Assembly: GCA_041568735.1 (NCBI GenBank)
Contig: JBFFZG010000001.1
Span: 4,583 to 68,582, forward strand
Origin: WTJY01 sp041568735
GTDB lineage: Bacteria; Chloroflexota; Anaerolineae; Promineifilales; Promineifilaceae
Direction of reading: 5' to 3'
DNA: 64,000 bases
Below the pieces are notes generated by a model, which worked only from the letters and a program-made list of their open reading frames with translations, was not told the DNA's origin and did no database searches. Position 1 is the first letter of the stretch, and each line of letters begins with the position of its first letter. Positions 9,167 through 17,905 of the stretch are shown piece after piece. The translations under genes were made by a program, and so were the position numbers.

Positions 9167-10527
9167 AGCTCTGAACGGTTCCGGCGGCTCACCCAGATCA
9201 GGCCGATCCCCAGGATGGCCAGCAGGGCCGCGCCCGATCCGAGCAGGGTCAGGCCGGCCGCATTGCCGGTAATTTCGGCCGCCGGGCTTCCCTCCCGGGT
9301 GGCCGGCGGTGTCGCCGTCGGGCCGGCTGCCCGGCTCACAGCGATGCCATCCTGCGGCTCGGCAGCGGCCGCCTGCCCAGGAGTTTCCGGGGTCCTGATT
9401 GGGGTCGGTGTGATCGGCGCCGGTGTGAAGGTGGGCGGAAAAGGAGTCGGCTCCAGCCGCCGGATGCGCAGCTCCTGCCCGGGCTGGAGCAGATCGGTTT
9501 CCGACAGCTGGTTCAAAGCCAGAAGCTCTTCCAGGGCCAGATTGTACCGGATCGCGATGGCCCAGAAGGTATCCCCTTCCTCCACGACATAGGTCAGCTG
9601 CGGGGTCGGGGTCGGCGGCGGCAGCTGCCCTTCCCGCAGCCGGATGACCAGCTCCTGTCCCGGCTGAATGAAAGCGCCTTCGGAGAGCCCATTAAAATAC
9701 AGGAGGTCGGATAATTTCAGATTGTAGATCGCGGCGATCGTCCAGAGGGTCTGCCCTTTTCTGACCATGTGGGTGAAGGGAGGCGTTGGAGTCGGCGGCG
9801 GCGCCTGCCCTTCGGCCAGTCGAATCGTGATTTCATCCCCGGGCTGCAGGAAGCTGTCCTCTGTCAGGTTGTTGAACAGGAGGAGGTCCGAAAGGGGCAC
9901 ATCGTAGTAGGCGGCCAGAGACCAGAGCGCCTGGCCGACGCCGACCGTGTGAACGATTGACCCGTCTTCTCTCGGCGAGGCCAGGATAATCGGTTCGATC
10001 CGTAGCGGGGCCGGCTGGGCTTCTCGACGCGCCCCGGAGCCGCCGGCCTGCGTGTCAGCCGGTCGGCCGACCACGAGCGTATAGCGGTGCTGCCCATTGC
10101 CGAAAGCATAACCGACTCCCGCCTCGACATGGCGGGAGGAGACCAGTGTGTTGTAATGAACCGGGCTGTTGATCCACCAGGTCAGCCCCTGTTTGGCGGT
10201 CATGCTGGTCCCACCAACGATATTTTCGACGACGAAACCCTGGTAGCCGAGGCCTGTGGCCCGGTCCTGGGGGGAAGTACCGCCGGATCCGGTGTGGGAA
10301 TAGATATTGGCATTGGCCAGATAGCTGGCCTGCTGCTGGGCCGCCGCCGCCAGGGTGGCATTGTAGCGAAAAGGCGGCAGTCCCAGCTCCTGCCGGAAGC
10401 CGTTGATCAGCTGGAACATGTCTGAGGCGGAATCCTGCGCTGAGACGGTCAGAGCTCCACCAGGACCAAAGAAATAACCCGGCAGGAAGGCTGCCAGGAG
10501 AAAAACAAGCCATTTCCACGATCGCAT
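9163..10527 (-). CDS. Secreted CAP-domain protein with three LysM repeats and C-terminal membrane anchor
   Basis: 454 residues. A Sec signal/anchor spans about 5-30. The CAP/SCP domain spans about 36-155 with the usual cluster: His in YSHTG, Glu in VENI, and His in SPVHYN and SRHVEAGVGYA. Three LysM modules follow at about 193-238, 252-297 and 311-356, each ending in a QPG-[DQ]-E-[IL] motif and separated by P-P-P-T-P-T-P linkers. A Pro/Thr-rich stalk leads to a single transmembrane helix (about 427-447) and a short basic tail. This fits a protein held in the envelope with a peptidoglycan-binding stalk. CAP proteins have varied roles; no enzyme activity is implied. There is no sortase motif. 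Confidence 0.88.
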   Translation of the reverse strand: MRSWKWLVFLLAAFLPGYFFGPGGALTVSAQDSASDMFQLINGFRQELGLPPFRYNATLAAAAQQQASYLANANIYSHTGSGGTSPQDRATGLGYQGFVVENIVGGTSMTAKQGLTWWINSPVHYNTLVSSRHVEAGVGYAFGNGQHRYTLVVGRPADTQAGGSGARREAQPAPLRIEPIILASPREDGSIVHTVGVGQALWSLAAYYDVPLSDLLLFNNLTEDSFLQPGDEITIRLAEGQAPPPTPTPPFTHMVRKGQTLWTIAAIYNLKLSDLLYFNGLSEGAFIQPGQELVIRLREGQLPPPTPTPQLTYVVEEGDTFWAIAIRYNLALEELLALNQLSETDLLQPGQELRIRRLEPTPFPPTFTPAPITPTPIRTPETPGQAAAAEPQDGIAVSRAAGPTATPPATREGSPAAEITGNAAGLTLLGSGAALLAILGIGLIWVSRRNRSEL

Positions 10528-10622
10528 CCCCGGAGTGTAGCACGTCCGGAAAGGGGGTCCAATGGCCTTTATTCTGATATTAACCGAAGGTAAAACGGGG
10601 GCAACGGTCGGCCGGAAAGGGA

Positions 10623-12005
10623 TTATTCGAGGAAAATATGATCGATGGCCGAGGCCAGCTGGCCGAGATTTCTCACCAGGTAGACTTCGTCACAGGCGGC
10701 GGCGTAGTGGTTCATGTCGCTGTCTCCGCTTCCCCAGAGCTGCTGGTTTTCCGGCGTGAACCAGACCAGCTTCTTGGCCCGCCGCTGCAGCTCGCGAACG
10801 AGGTCGAGCCGGGGATCTTCGTAGTTGTTCCGGCCGTCCCCGATAATAATCACCGTGGAGCGGCTGTTGACGGCGGCCAGGTGACGGTCAAAAAACGTGT
10901 GCAGGCTGTAGCCGAGATTGGTGCGCCATAAATAGCCGGGAATACCCCTCTGGATCTGGGAAAAAACACCGGTCATTTCCCGGCGATCGGCCTGTTTGAC
11001 AATCGCCGTCACTTCGCCCAGGTTGTCGTAGAAGGCGAATGTGCGCAGACGGGAGACCTGGTCCTGCATGGCCAGGACAAAATGGAGTAAAAATTCGATA
11101 ACGGTCTGCATCGAGCGGGAGACATCAAAAATCAGGACGATATCCGGCTTGAGCTTCTTTTTCTTGTGCAGCAGCTCCAGTGGGACCCCTCCATAGCGCT
11201 GGCTCCGCCGGATGGTTGCCCGGGCGTCAAACCGGCCTCGAATCGCCTGCTTGCGCCGCAGAGCCGCCCGGGTTTTCAGCTGGTTGACGATGCGCTGAAC
11301 TTCTTCGCGAAGCAGGGCCATTTCCTGGGCTGACAGGGCCTGGAACGACTTTTGCATGAGATCCGGCCCCTGGATATCGCGGGGCCGCTCCGCCTGGCGG
11401 CGCGAGATCTCGAGCCGGACCCGGCTGGCGACGTGATCCATCAGGATTTCCCGGTTGGCTTCGGCGATCCCGAGCAGCCGCTGAATCAAATCTCCGGACA
11501 TACCCAGGTCGCGCAGCTCCTGGGCCAGCTGGGCCAGCTTTTCCTCGAGCTGGCCGAAGCCGAGCTGCTGCAGCATGCGGCGAGTCACCCAGATCGACGA
11601 ACCCCTGGAGGTGGCCCAATCCAGCCCGGACTGGGCCAGTAAAGCCTCTAATTCCTCGGCGGAAGGGCCCTCGCCGGTCAGCAGCCACGAGAGAAGCCGG
11701 TTCAGCCGTTCATCGAAGGAAGCCAGCACCTGCTGCAGGCGCGATTGATCAGCCGCCGAGAGATCTTCGAGCGCATCCTGCAGGGCCAGATCGTGATGAC
11801 TGAAATAGATGGGGAACAGCTCCTCAAAAACCGGAAAATCCCCCTTATTTTTGATCAGGGTCACGCGGAGAACGCTTTTGAAAATCTCGCGCCGATCGAC
11901 CCCCAGAAGGCGCACCGCTTCGAAGGCGTCGATCTCCTCCGCCGTCGACACCGCCGCGCCAGCCGCCCGCAGTCCGCGCACAAATTCGACGATCCGATCA
12001 TCCAT
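10623..12005 (-). CDS. CoxE-like VWA domain protein (paralogue B)
   Basis: 460 residues. The N-terminal two thirds are helical (start MDDRIVEFVRGLRAAG). The C-terminal third is a von Willebrand A domain with a MIDAS motif D-V-S-R-S near residue 295 and a later I-G-D-G-R-N-N-Y loop. It is a near-equal-length paralogue of the next gene upstream; both open with MDDR and share the R-x-x-A-x-L-R-R-K-x-x-x-G-x-F-D-A segment before the VWA domain. VWA proteins of this CoxE type work with MoxR ATPases in metal-centre or complex assembly, and a MoxR gene heads this operon. The stop is 11 nt short of a GC-rich region shared with the divergent CAP-LysM promoter area. Confidence 0.85.
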   Translation of the reverse strand: MDDRIVEFVRGLRAAGAAVSTAEEIDAFEAVRLLGVDRREIFKSVLRVTLIKNKGDFPVFEELFPIYFSHHDLALQDALEDLSAADQSRLQQVLASFDERLNRLLSWLLTGEGPSAEELEALLAQSGLDWATSRGSSIWVTRRMLQQLGFGQLEEKLAQLAQELRDLGMSGDLIQRLLGIAEANREILMDHVASRVRLEISRRQAERPRDIQGPDLMQKSFQALSAQEMALLREEVQRIVNQLKTRAALRRKQAIRGRFDARATIRRSQRYGGVPLELLHKKKKLKPDIVLIFDVSRSMQTVIEFLLHFVLAMQDQVSRLRTFAFYDNLGEVTAIVKQADRREMTGVFSQIQRGIPGYLWRTNLGYSLHTFFDRHLAAVNSRSTVIIIGDGRNNYEDPRLDLVRELQRRAKKLVWFTPENQQLWGSGDSDMNHYAAACDEVYLVRNLGQLASAIDHIFLE

Positions 12006-12085
12006 GGCTCATTGTCCCGGGTAGGAGGGGTACGACCCTCCGCGGCCGGTTGGCCTCCGACGGCTCCTCTCCCCGCCGCGCCCGT

Positions 12086-13468
12086 TCATCCGTTGGCCAG
12101 GAGTTTATCGACGGCTGCCGACAGCTGGCGCAGATTGCGCACCGGGTAGATCGCGTCGCAGTATGGGGCATATTGATCCATATCGCTGTCGTCCTGGCGG
12201 TTCCATGGATCCTCGGTATTAAACCAGATCAACCGCTTGGAGCGGCGCTGGAGGTCCTGCAGGAGATCCGAACGCGGGGGATTGTAGCTGTTGCAGCCGT
12301 CCCCGACGACGATGACCGTCGCTCGCGTATTGACCGCCGCCAGGTAGCGGTCAAAAAAGATTTCGAGGCCGCGCCCGAGATTGGTTTTATAGGGGCCGCC
12401 GTGCACCGCCAGGCGGACCGGCGTGTAGATGTCATCGTCGTGCCGGGCGTTGACCCGATTCATGATATCGGTGATTTCGGCCAGGTCCTCGTAAAAAGCA
12501 AACGAGCGCACTTTGGAAACCTGATCCTGCAGCTCGTAGATGAGGCGCAGGGCGAAATCGACGGTGTCTTTCAGGGAGCCGGAAACGTCGAGGAGGAGAA
12601 CCAGGCTCGGTTTTTGTTTTTGTTTTTTCCAATGGAGTTCAAACGGCACACCGCCGAATCGCTGATTGTGACGCACGGTCGTCTTGGCGTCGAACTTCCC
12701 CTTCTGTCCCCGCTTGCGGCGCAGGGCGGCGCGGGTTCGGAGCTGGTTGACCAGCCGTGAAAGCTCGCGGCGCAGCTCCAATTTTTCCTGATCGCTGAGT
12801 GAATCGAAGGCCTTCCCCATCAGGTCGGAATCATAGAGCTCATCCGGCCGTTCGGCTCGATCCTGGGCGATCTGCAGGCCGACCTGCTGGGCCATGTAGT
12901 CGGCGAGCATTTCGCGATTGGCTTCTACGATTCCCAGCAGCTTCTCGATGGCCTCCTGGCTCATCCCCATCGCCTGCAGCGCCTGGATCAATTCGGCCAT
13001 TTTTTCCTGCAGCCGGTCGAACCCGAGCTCGCGCATCATCTCCCGCGTGATCCAGCGGGCATCTTCGGGTGTGCGGGCCCAGCGCCGGCCGGCCATCTCG
13101 GCCAGCTGTTCGAGCTCCTCTTTAGTCGGGCCGCTGCCGCTGGTCAGCCACTCGAGCAGTTGGTCGAGCCGGCCGCTCAGCGCCTGCAGCGCCGCGCGCA
13201 GCATCTCCTGGTCATCCGGAGACATGTCGTCGAAGGCGTTCTGGAACGGCGGCTCGCCGCCGCTGAAATACAGGGGGAAGAGCTGATCGAATGCCTCGTA
13301 GCTGTCCACTTCCTTGATGAGGGTGGCCCGCAGCGTTTCGCGGAACAGCTCCCGGTGTCCAATCCCGATCACCCGGGTCGCTTTCAGGGCATCCTGGCTT
13401 TCGGCGACCGAGACGCGGACGCCGGCCGCGCGCAGTCCTCGAATAAATTCAATGACCCGATCATCCAT
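12086..13468 (-). CDS. CoxE-like VWA domain protein (paralogue A)
   Basis: 460 residues, same architecture as its downstream neighbour: a helical N-terminal region (MDDRVIEFIRGLRAAGVRVS) and a C-terminal VWA domain with MIDAS motif D-V-S-G-S. The two proteins have the same length and clear collinear similarity, so they come from a tandem duplication that has since diverged. It lies 75 nt downstream of the MoxR gene. Known MoxR-VWA pairs include CoxD-CoxE (CO dehydrogenase active-site maturation) and RavA-ViaA. No CO dehydrogenase genes are in the window, so the client is unknown. Confidence 0.85.
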   Translation of the reverse strand: MDDRVIEFIRGLRAAGVRVSVAESQDALKATRVIGIGHRELFRETLRATLIKEVDSYEAFDQLFPLYFSGGEPPFQNAFDDMSPDDQEMLRAALQALSGRLDQLLEWLTSGSGPTKEELEQLAEMAGRRWARTPEDARWITREMMRELGFDRLQEKMAELIQALQAMGMSQEAIEKLLGIVEANREMLADYMAQQVGLQIAQDRAERPDELYDSDLMGKAFDSLSDQEKLELRRELSRLVNQLRTRAALRRKRGQKGKFDAKTTVRHNQRFGGVPFELHWKKQKQKPSLVLLLDVSGSLKDTVDFALRLIYELQDQVSKVRSFAFYEDLAEITDIMNRVNARHDDDIYTPVRLAVHGGPYKTNLGRGLEIFFDRYLAAVNTRATVIVVGDGCNSYNPPRSDLLQDLQRRSKRLIWFNTEDPWNRQDDSDMDQYAPYCDAIYPVRNLRQLSAAVDKLLANG

Positions 13469-13543
13469 TCCAATTTGCTCCTGGACCGGTCACAGGCGGC
13501 CGTTCCCCCTTTCCAGAGGCCGGCTGCCAGGGATAGACCCGGG

Positions 13544-14440
13544 TTAGTGACCCATGCGCCGCTGTGCCTGCTGCACATCGGCCTCATATTTCAACAATAC
13601 CGTCAGCGTATTTTCCAGTGTTTCTTTGTCGATCTGCTTGGCATTCAATGTCACCAGCGCCTTGGCCCAATCGAGGGTTTCGCTGATGCTGGGCATCTTG
13701 CGCAGGTTCATGCGGCGCAGCTCCTGGACGACGCTGACCGCCTGTTTGGCCAGCTCCTCGGCCAGCTGCGGGACTTTAAGCCGGACAATATTTAATTCAT
13801 CCTGCAAGCTGGGATAGTCGACGAAAAGGAACAGGCAGCGCCGTTTCAGTGCTTCACTCAGCTCCCGGGTGTTGTTGCTGGTCAGCAGGACCATCGGCTG
13901 GTGTTTGGCGTGGATCGTGCCGAGCTCCGGGATACTGACCTGAAAATCACTCAGAACTTCGAGCAGGAAGGCCTCAAATTCGACATCAGCCCGATCGATT
14001 TCATCGATGAGCAGGACAACCGGCTCGTCCGACATCATGGCGGTGAGCAGGGGGCGGGGCAGAAGGAAATCTTCGGAAAAGAATACGTTGTCTTCTTTGG
14101 CCAGGCGATCGGCCGCCTCGCGCAGGCTGGTGGCATTTCCCAGAACATCCTTCAGGGTATCCCGGAGCAGCTGTGTGTAGAGCATCTGCTTGGCGTACTC
14201 CCATTCGTACAGAGCCTTGCTTTCATCCAGCCCTTCGTAGCACTGCAGGCGAATCAGCGGCCGGCCGGTCGAGGAGGCCCAGACTTTAGCCAGCTCCGTC
14301 TTCCCCACCCCGGCCGGTCCCTCGGCCAGGATCGGCTTGCACAGGGACTGCGCCAGGTAAACAACCGTCGCGATATTATCCGAGGCGATGTATTTCTGCT
14401 CTGAAAACCGCTCGCGGACATCTTTGGTGTCCTTAAACAT
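13544..14440 (-). CDS. MoxR-family AAA+ ATPase
   Basis: 298 residues from ATG 14440, chosen because AAGGAGAG lies 4 nt ahead. The frame extends five codons upstream to a GTG, which would place the SD inside the gene. Walker A is G-P-A-G-V-G-K-T, Walker B is V-V-L-L-I-D-E-I-D-R-A-D, and sensor 1 is L-T-S-N-N-T-R-E, all in the pattern of the MoxR/CoxD branch. These ATPases act as chaperone-like remodellers with VWA partners. It is first in a three-gene operon with two CoxE-like VWA proteins (gaps 75 and 80 nt). Confidence 0.9.
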   Translation of the reverse strand: MFKDTKDVRERFSEQKYIASDNIATVVYLAQSLCKPILAEGPAGVGKTELAKVWASSTGRPLIRLQCYEGLDESKALYEWEYAKQMLYTQLLRDTLKDVLGNATSLREAADRLAKEDNVFFSEDFLLPRPLLTAMMSDEPVVLLIDEIDRADVEFEAFLLEVLSDFQVSIPELGTIHAKHQPMVLLTSNNTRELSEALKRRCLFLFVDYPSLQDELNIVRLKVPQLAEELAKQAVSVVQELRRMNLRKMPSISETLDWAKALVTLNAKQIDKETLENTLTVLLKYEADVQQAQRRMGH

Positions 14441-14616
14441 GTATCTCTCCTTCACTTCAGCCTGCTGCGGCTTTTTTGGGGCCGGCAGTTCGGGTTGCTG
14501 CTCTGCCAGATCCGCCGGCGCGGCGGTCGGGTTGTTAATCTACGGGAAAAGTCGTTCGCTGCCTGAGGTGATTGTAATGGTGAAAAGTTAAAGCGCAAAT
14601 AACGATGAGAATCGGG

Positions 14617-15093
14617 TTAAAGGTCGTTTGGCTCAGGGTCTCTCTGAAATCGGTTGACATAATCATCATAATCGACCAGCCGCCGATCATAACGGGCCCC
14701 CATCAGGGGCGAGGAGATGATGAAATCGGCTGTCGTGCGGTTCATGGCCACGGGGATATTCCAGACCACGGCCAGCCGCAGCAGCGCCTTGACATCTGGA
14801 TCGTGCGGCTGGGCCGCCAGCGGATCCCAAAAGAAAATCAGGAAATCGATCGCCTGCTCGGCGATTTTAGCGCCGACCTGCTGGTCGCCCCCGAGAGGAC
14901 CGCTCTGCAGCAGGTCGACTTCGAGACCCAGCTGCGCCACCAGGATCGAGCCGGTCGTCCCGGTCGCGTACAGGCGGTGCTGGCCCAGTGTGCCCCGGTT
15001 AAAGCGGGCCCATTCGAGCAGATCATCTTTTTTATTGTCGTGCGCCACCAGGGCGATCCGCTTGCGCGGTTCCATTGCGATCGTTTTGGTCAT
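14617..15093 (-). CDS. mgsA: Methylglyoxal synthase
   Basis: 158 residues. MgsA converts dihydroxyacetone phosphate to methylglyoxal and phosphate, a bypass of lower glycolysis when phosphate is short. The catalytic Asp sits in S-G-P-L-G-G-D-Q-Q-V-G. The conserved D-P-L-x-x-x-P-H-D-P-D-V-K-A-L-L-R-L block follows, and phosphate-binding G-T-T-G-S is present. Length is near the family's usual 150. The opening VAHDNKK is typical. It appears to be a single-gene unit, separated from moxR by about 175 nt. A VOC-family gene at 16.2 kb belongs to the superfamily of glyoxalase I but is too generic to call a detoxification partner. Confidence 0.95.
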   Translation of the reverse strand: MTKTIAMEPRKRIALVAHDNKKDDLLEWARFNRGTLGQHRLYATGTTGSILVAQLGLEVDLLQSGPLGGDQQVGAKIAEQAIDFLIFFWDPLAAQPHDPDVKALLRLAVVWNIPVAMNRTTADFIISSPLMGARYDRRLVDYDDYVNRFQRDPEPNDL

Positions 15094-15174
15094 GCTGCCT
15101 CCTGCTACAGCTGCTCCTTCGGATTGTAGCAGAAATCAGGGGCTGCTGACTTTCCATTGGTTATCTTAGCAAAC

Positions 15175-15203
15175 TTGAACCGGATCAGTGGGCCGACTAT
15201 ACT
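15175..15203 (+). promoter_or_regulatory. Sigma-70-type promoter of the NYN gene
   Basis: TTGAAC at 15175-15180 and TATACT at 15198-15203 are separated by exactly 17 nt. Predicted start of transcription is near 15210, about 68 nt before the NYN-domain ATG at 15278. Confidence 0.6.
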
Positions 15204-15277
15204 TTCTGGACAGTTGCGGATGAGAAAGCCCCCAACCTGATGCTGGTCAACTAAAAAGCAATATCGACGGACTCCCG

Positions 15278-16126
15278 ATGGAATTTATGCTAAAAAAATC
15301 CACTTCAATGCGAGTCGGCGTTTTTGTCGACACGGCCAACATGTATCTGAACGGTGGACAGCGGATGCGCTATGATGTTCTCCGAGAATTTGCCACTCGA
15401 GACGGTGCCGAGCTTTTTCGCCTCAATGCCTACGTCACGTTTGACTCCGAGCGGGCCAGGAATGATTCCCTTTACGACAAAGGAGTGAAGCGCTTTTACG
15501 CCGTCCTCCGCGATTTCGGCTACAAGGTCATCGTCAAAGAAGTGCGCTGGTTCGAGGACGAATCGGGCAAGCGCTACGGGAAGGCAAATGCTGATCTCGA
15601 CATGGCGGTCGATCTGCTGCAGCAGTCGGAAAATCTCGATCGCATCGTCCTGGCCACCGGCGACGGCGACTTCGCCCGCGTCGTCGAAGCGGTGCAGGCC
15701 AAGGGCTGCCGGGTCGAGGTTCTCGTCCTCGACAATGGATCGCGCCTGCTGCGGCAGGAGGCCGATCTGTTCATATCGGGATTCCTGATCCCTTCCCTGG
15801 TGCCGGCCGAAAATGGGGGGGCAGAGGCCGCCTGGGGTGAATTTGGCTCAACCGTGCGCGGTGTCTGCTATTTTCACAAAAATGATTATGGCTTTGTCCG
15901 CTTCCTGGGCGACATCAATCCCAATCTGTGGGTGACGGATACCAAACGGCCGGATTCTCCCTACCTGACCGCCTATTTCAACGACAGCCAGCTCCCCCGC
16001 GACTTCGATAAGAACCAGCTCCCCAGCTACAACCATATCTTTGAGTTCAAGATCGTGGAATCGGCCCACGGAGAAGGGAATCTCGAAGCCAGGGGAATCA
16101 CCCTGAAGAGCTGGCTCCCAGGCTGA
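15278..16126 (+). CDS. NYN (LabA/DUF88-like PIN-fold) domain protein
   Basis: 282 residues from ATG 15278; in-frame ATGs at 15287 and 15308 are alternatives, and none has a strong SD. Residues about 12-170 match the NYN family: G-V-F-V-D-T-A-N-M-Y, then K-A-N-A-D-L-D-M-A-V-D-L, then A-T-G-D-G-D-F, giving the acidic residues of a PIN-like nuclease site. The C-terminal third begins G-V-C-Y-F-H-K-N-D-Y-G-F-V-R-F, which recalls cold-shock/OB-type nucleic-acid binding segments. An RNA-directed role is likely; the substrate is unknown. It is the only plus-strand gene between 9.2 and 27 kb and has its own promoter. Confidence 0.85.
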   Translation: MEFMLKKSTSMRVGVFVDTANMYLNGGQRMRYDVLREFATRDGAELFRLNAYVTFDSERARNDSLYDKGVKRFYAVLRDFGYKVIVKEVRWFEDESGKRYGKANADLDMAVDLLQQSENLDRIVLATGDGDFARVVEAVQAKGCRVEVLVLDNGSRLLRQEADLFISGFLIPSLVPAENGGAEAAWGEFGSTVRGVCYFHKNDYGFVRFLGDINPNLWVTDTKRPDSPYLTAYFNDSQLPRDFDKNQLPSYNHIFEFKIVESAHGEGNLEARGITLKSWLPG

Positions 16127-16171
16127 TTTTTTTTGCAGGACACCGGTCAGGACTCCCAGATCGACGGCCGC

Positions 16172-16534
16172 TCAGGTCCGCTCGATCAGCTCCAACCGGT
16201 TGCCGAAGGGGTCGCGCAGCTCACAGCGCCGGTAGCCGGGGATTGGCAACTGGCTGCTCGTCGGATACCCGGCCGCGTCCAGACGATCCCGCAGGGCCGG
16301 CAGATCGCGGACCAGGTAGGCCAGATGGGCGCGAGAACGGCTCAGCAGGTTCCCGGTTTCGATCCCGAGATGGACCTCCCGATCGCCGACCTGCAGCCAG
16401 AGCCCGCCACGGGGCTGGAGAGCGGCCGGTTTTTCAATTTCCTGGAATCCCAATAAATCGCAGTAGAACGCCCTCGCCGCCGGTTCACTGCCGGGTGGAA
16501 TGGTGATTTGTGCGTGGTGCAGGTCCAGGATCAC
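16172..16534 (-). CDS. VOC-family (glyoxalase/dioxygenase fold) protein
   Basis: 120 residues, one vicinal-oxygen-chelate unit pair. It starts with L-H-H-A-Q-I-T-I-P and A-R-A-F-Y-C-D-L-L-G-F and ends with R-D-P-F-G-N-R-L-E-L-I-E, where the last Glu is the usual metal ligand; the early His (HHAQ) is the other expected ligand. The family is functionally broad (glyoxalase I, fosfomycin or bleomycin resistance, epimerases), so only the fold is assigned. It is last in a probable operon with the GT4 and GNAT genes, 21 nt after the GT4 stop. Confidence 0.8.
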   Translation of the reverse strand: MILDLHHAQITIPPGSEPAARAFYCDLLGFQEIEKPAALQPRGGLWLQVGDREVHLGIETGNLLSRSRAHLAYLVRDLPALRDRLDAAGYPTSSQLPIPGYRRCELRDPFGNRLELIERT

Positions 16535-16555
16535 GCCGATTTTCCAAGCGGGCCC

Positions 16556-17893
16556 CTAGCAGCAGAGACAGGCATGGAGGGGCGGTCCCTGGAGCGCCAG
16601 CTCGCCCAGCAGGGTCTGATAGAACTGAATCATTCGCTCGGCGATCCGGCTCCAATCGTACTGCCGCGCGTAGGCCTGGGCCTGGCGGCCGAGCGCCGCG
16701 CGCAGGACAGGATCGCTGAGAAGCAGACAGAGCCGGTCCGCCAGGGCTTCAGGATCCCGCGGGGGAATGTGGAAGCCGGTTTCCCCGTCTTTGATGAGAT
16801 GGGCCAGCCCCCCGACTTCCGAGGCGACGACCGGGGTTCCCATGGCCATGGCTTCCAGGGCGACGAGTCCGAAGCTCTCGTAGTGAGAAGGCATCACAAC
16901 GACTTCTGCCGCTGCGTAGTATTTCGGCAGGTCATTCTGATTTTTCGCGCCAATAAATCCGACCAGCTCGGTCACCCCCAGTTCCTCGCGCAATGCCTGC
17001 AAGCGGGCCATCTCCCGCTCCGGATTGAGCGCCCAGGGATCACCCCCGACGATGGAAAAACAGGTATTGGCCATGATTTCCGGCTGCTGATCGCGCAGGA
17101 TCGCCGCCGCTTCAATCAGGGTATCGATCCCCTTCAGCGGCTCGATCCGGCCGACAAACATGATGTTTTTTCCGTCACAGGGCATGCCGAGGGCCTGCCT
17201 CGACTGCACCCGATCGAGCGGGTGGAAGCGGCTGAGGTCAACACCCGGGGGGATTATGACGATTCGGCCGGGATCGGCGCCGTACAGGGAGACGAGCTGG
17301 ATTTCCTCGGCCGGCGTGGCCGCGATGACCGCGTCGGCCACGTGGTTGATGATATGGCGCTCGCCGTCGATCCGGGCCTGGGGGGCTTTTTCCTCCGGCC
17401 GCGGATAAATGAGATTTTTCATGTGGCCCAGTGTGTGGAACATCTGCACGATGGGCAGGTGGCGCCCATAGGTGGGCTCCCACCGGGCCCGCAGGCGTTC
17501 GGCTACCAGGCCGGAAAGCCAGTAGTGACTGTGGATGAGATCGTATTTCGCCTTTTCTTCCGCGGCAAATCGGAGAACCCCCTCGACAAATTCGTCGAGA
17601 TAGTCGATGATCTCGGCCGGGAGAACCGGCACTTCCGGCCCGGCAGGAATATGAATCACCCGCGCGCCGTACCCAAGGTCGTGTTTGATACGAGGCTGGC
17701 AGTCGTCTTCAGATCGCGTAAAGACGTCGACCTGAATCCCCATCCGGCCCAGCTCGGCCGCCAGATCGCGCACATAGACATTCATACCCCCCGTCTTTTT
17801 GCCCCCCATCATGGCCAGGGGACAGGTATGGACGCTGAGCATGGCGATCCGTTTTATTCCGTACTGATTTACTTCGGTCAATCGATTCCTCAT
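16556..17893 (-). CDS. GT4 glycosyltransferase (MshA/sucrose-phosphate-synthase-like)
   Basis: 445 residues. The N-terminal half has the donor-loop pattern M-G-G-K-K-T-G-G-M-N-V-Y-V-R-D typical of the MshA and sucrose-phosphate-synthase branch of GT4. The C-terminal half has M-P-S-H-Y-E-S-F-G-L-V-A-L-E-A-M-A-M-G-T-P-V-V, with the E-x7-E motif that binds the nucleotide sugar. Candidates are a glycosyl transfer to inositol phosphate or to a lipid/compatible-solute acceptor. No mshB, mshC or mshD homologue is nearby, so I do not name it mshA. The C-terminus ends in an odd C-L-C-C tetrapeptide. It lies 12 nt downstream of the GNAT gene. Confidence 0.87.
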   Translation of the reverse strand: MRNRLTEVNQYGIKRIAMLSVHTCPLAMMGGKKTGGMNVYVRDLAAELGRMGIQVDVFTRSEDDCQPRIKHDLGYGARVIHIPAGPEVPVLPAEIIDYLDEFVEGVLRFAAEEKAKYDLIHSHYWLSGLVAERLRARWEPTYGRHLPIVQMFHTLGHMKNLIYPRPEEKAPQARIDGERHIINHVADAVIAATPAEEIQLVSLYGADPGRIVIIPPGVDLSRFHPLDRVQSRQALGMPCDGKNIMFVGRIEPLKGIDTLIEAAAILRDQQPEIMANTCFSIVGGDPWALNPEREMARLQALREELGVTELVGFIGAKNQNDLPKYYAAAEVVVMPSHYESFGLVALEAMAMGTPVVASEVGGLAHLIKDGETGFHIPPRDPEALADRLCLLLSDPVLRAALGRQAQAYARQYDWSRIAERMIQFYQTLLGELALQGPPLHACLCC

Positions 17894-17905
17894 GGCTGCT
17901 CTCGG

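Noticed and set aside
16172..16534. VOC gene as glyoxalase I partner of methylglyoxal synthase
   Set aside because: The sequence is too generic for glyoxalase I, and the genes are on separate transcripts.
16556..17893. GT4 gene as mshA of mycothiol synthesis
   Set aside because: The GT4 is of the right branch, but no mshB/C/D is adjacent and the motif set is shared with sucrose-phosphate synthases.
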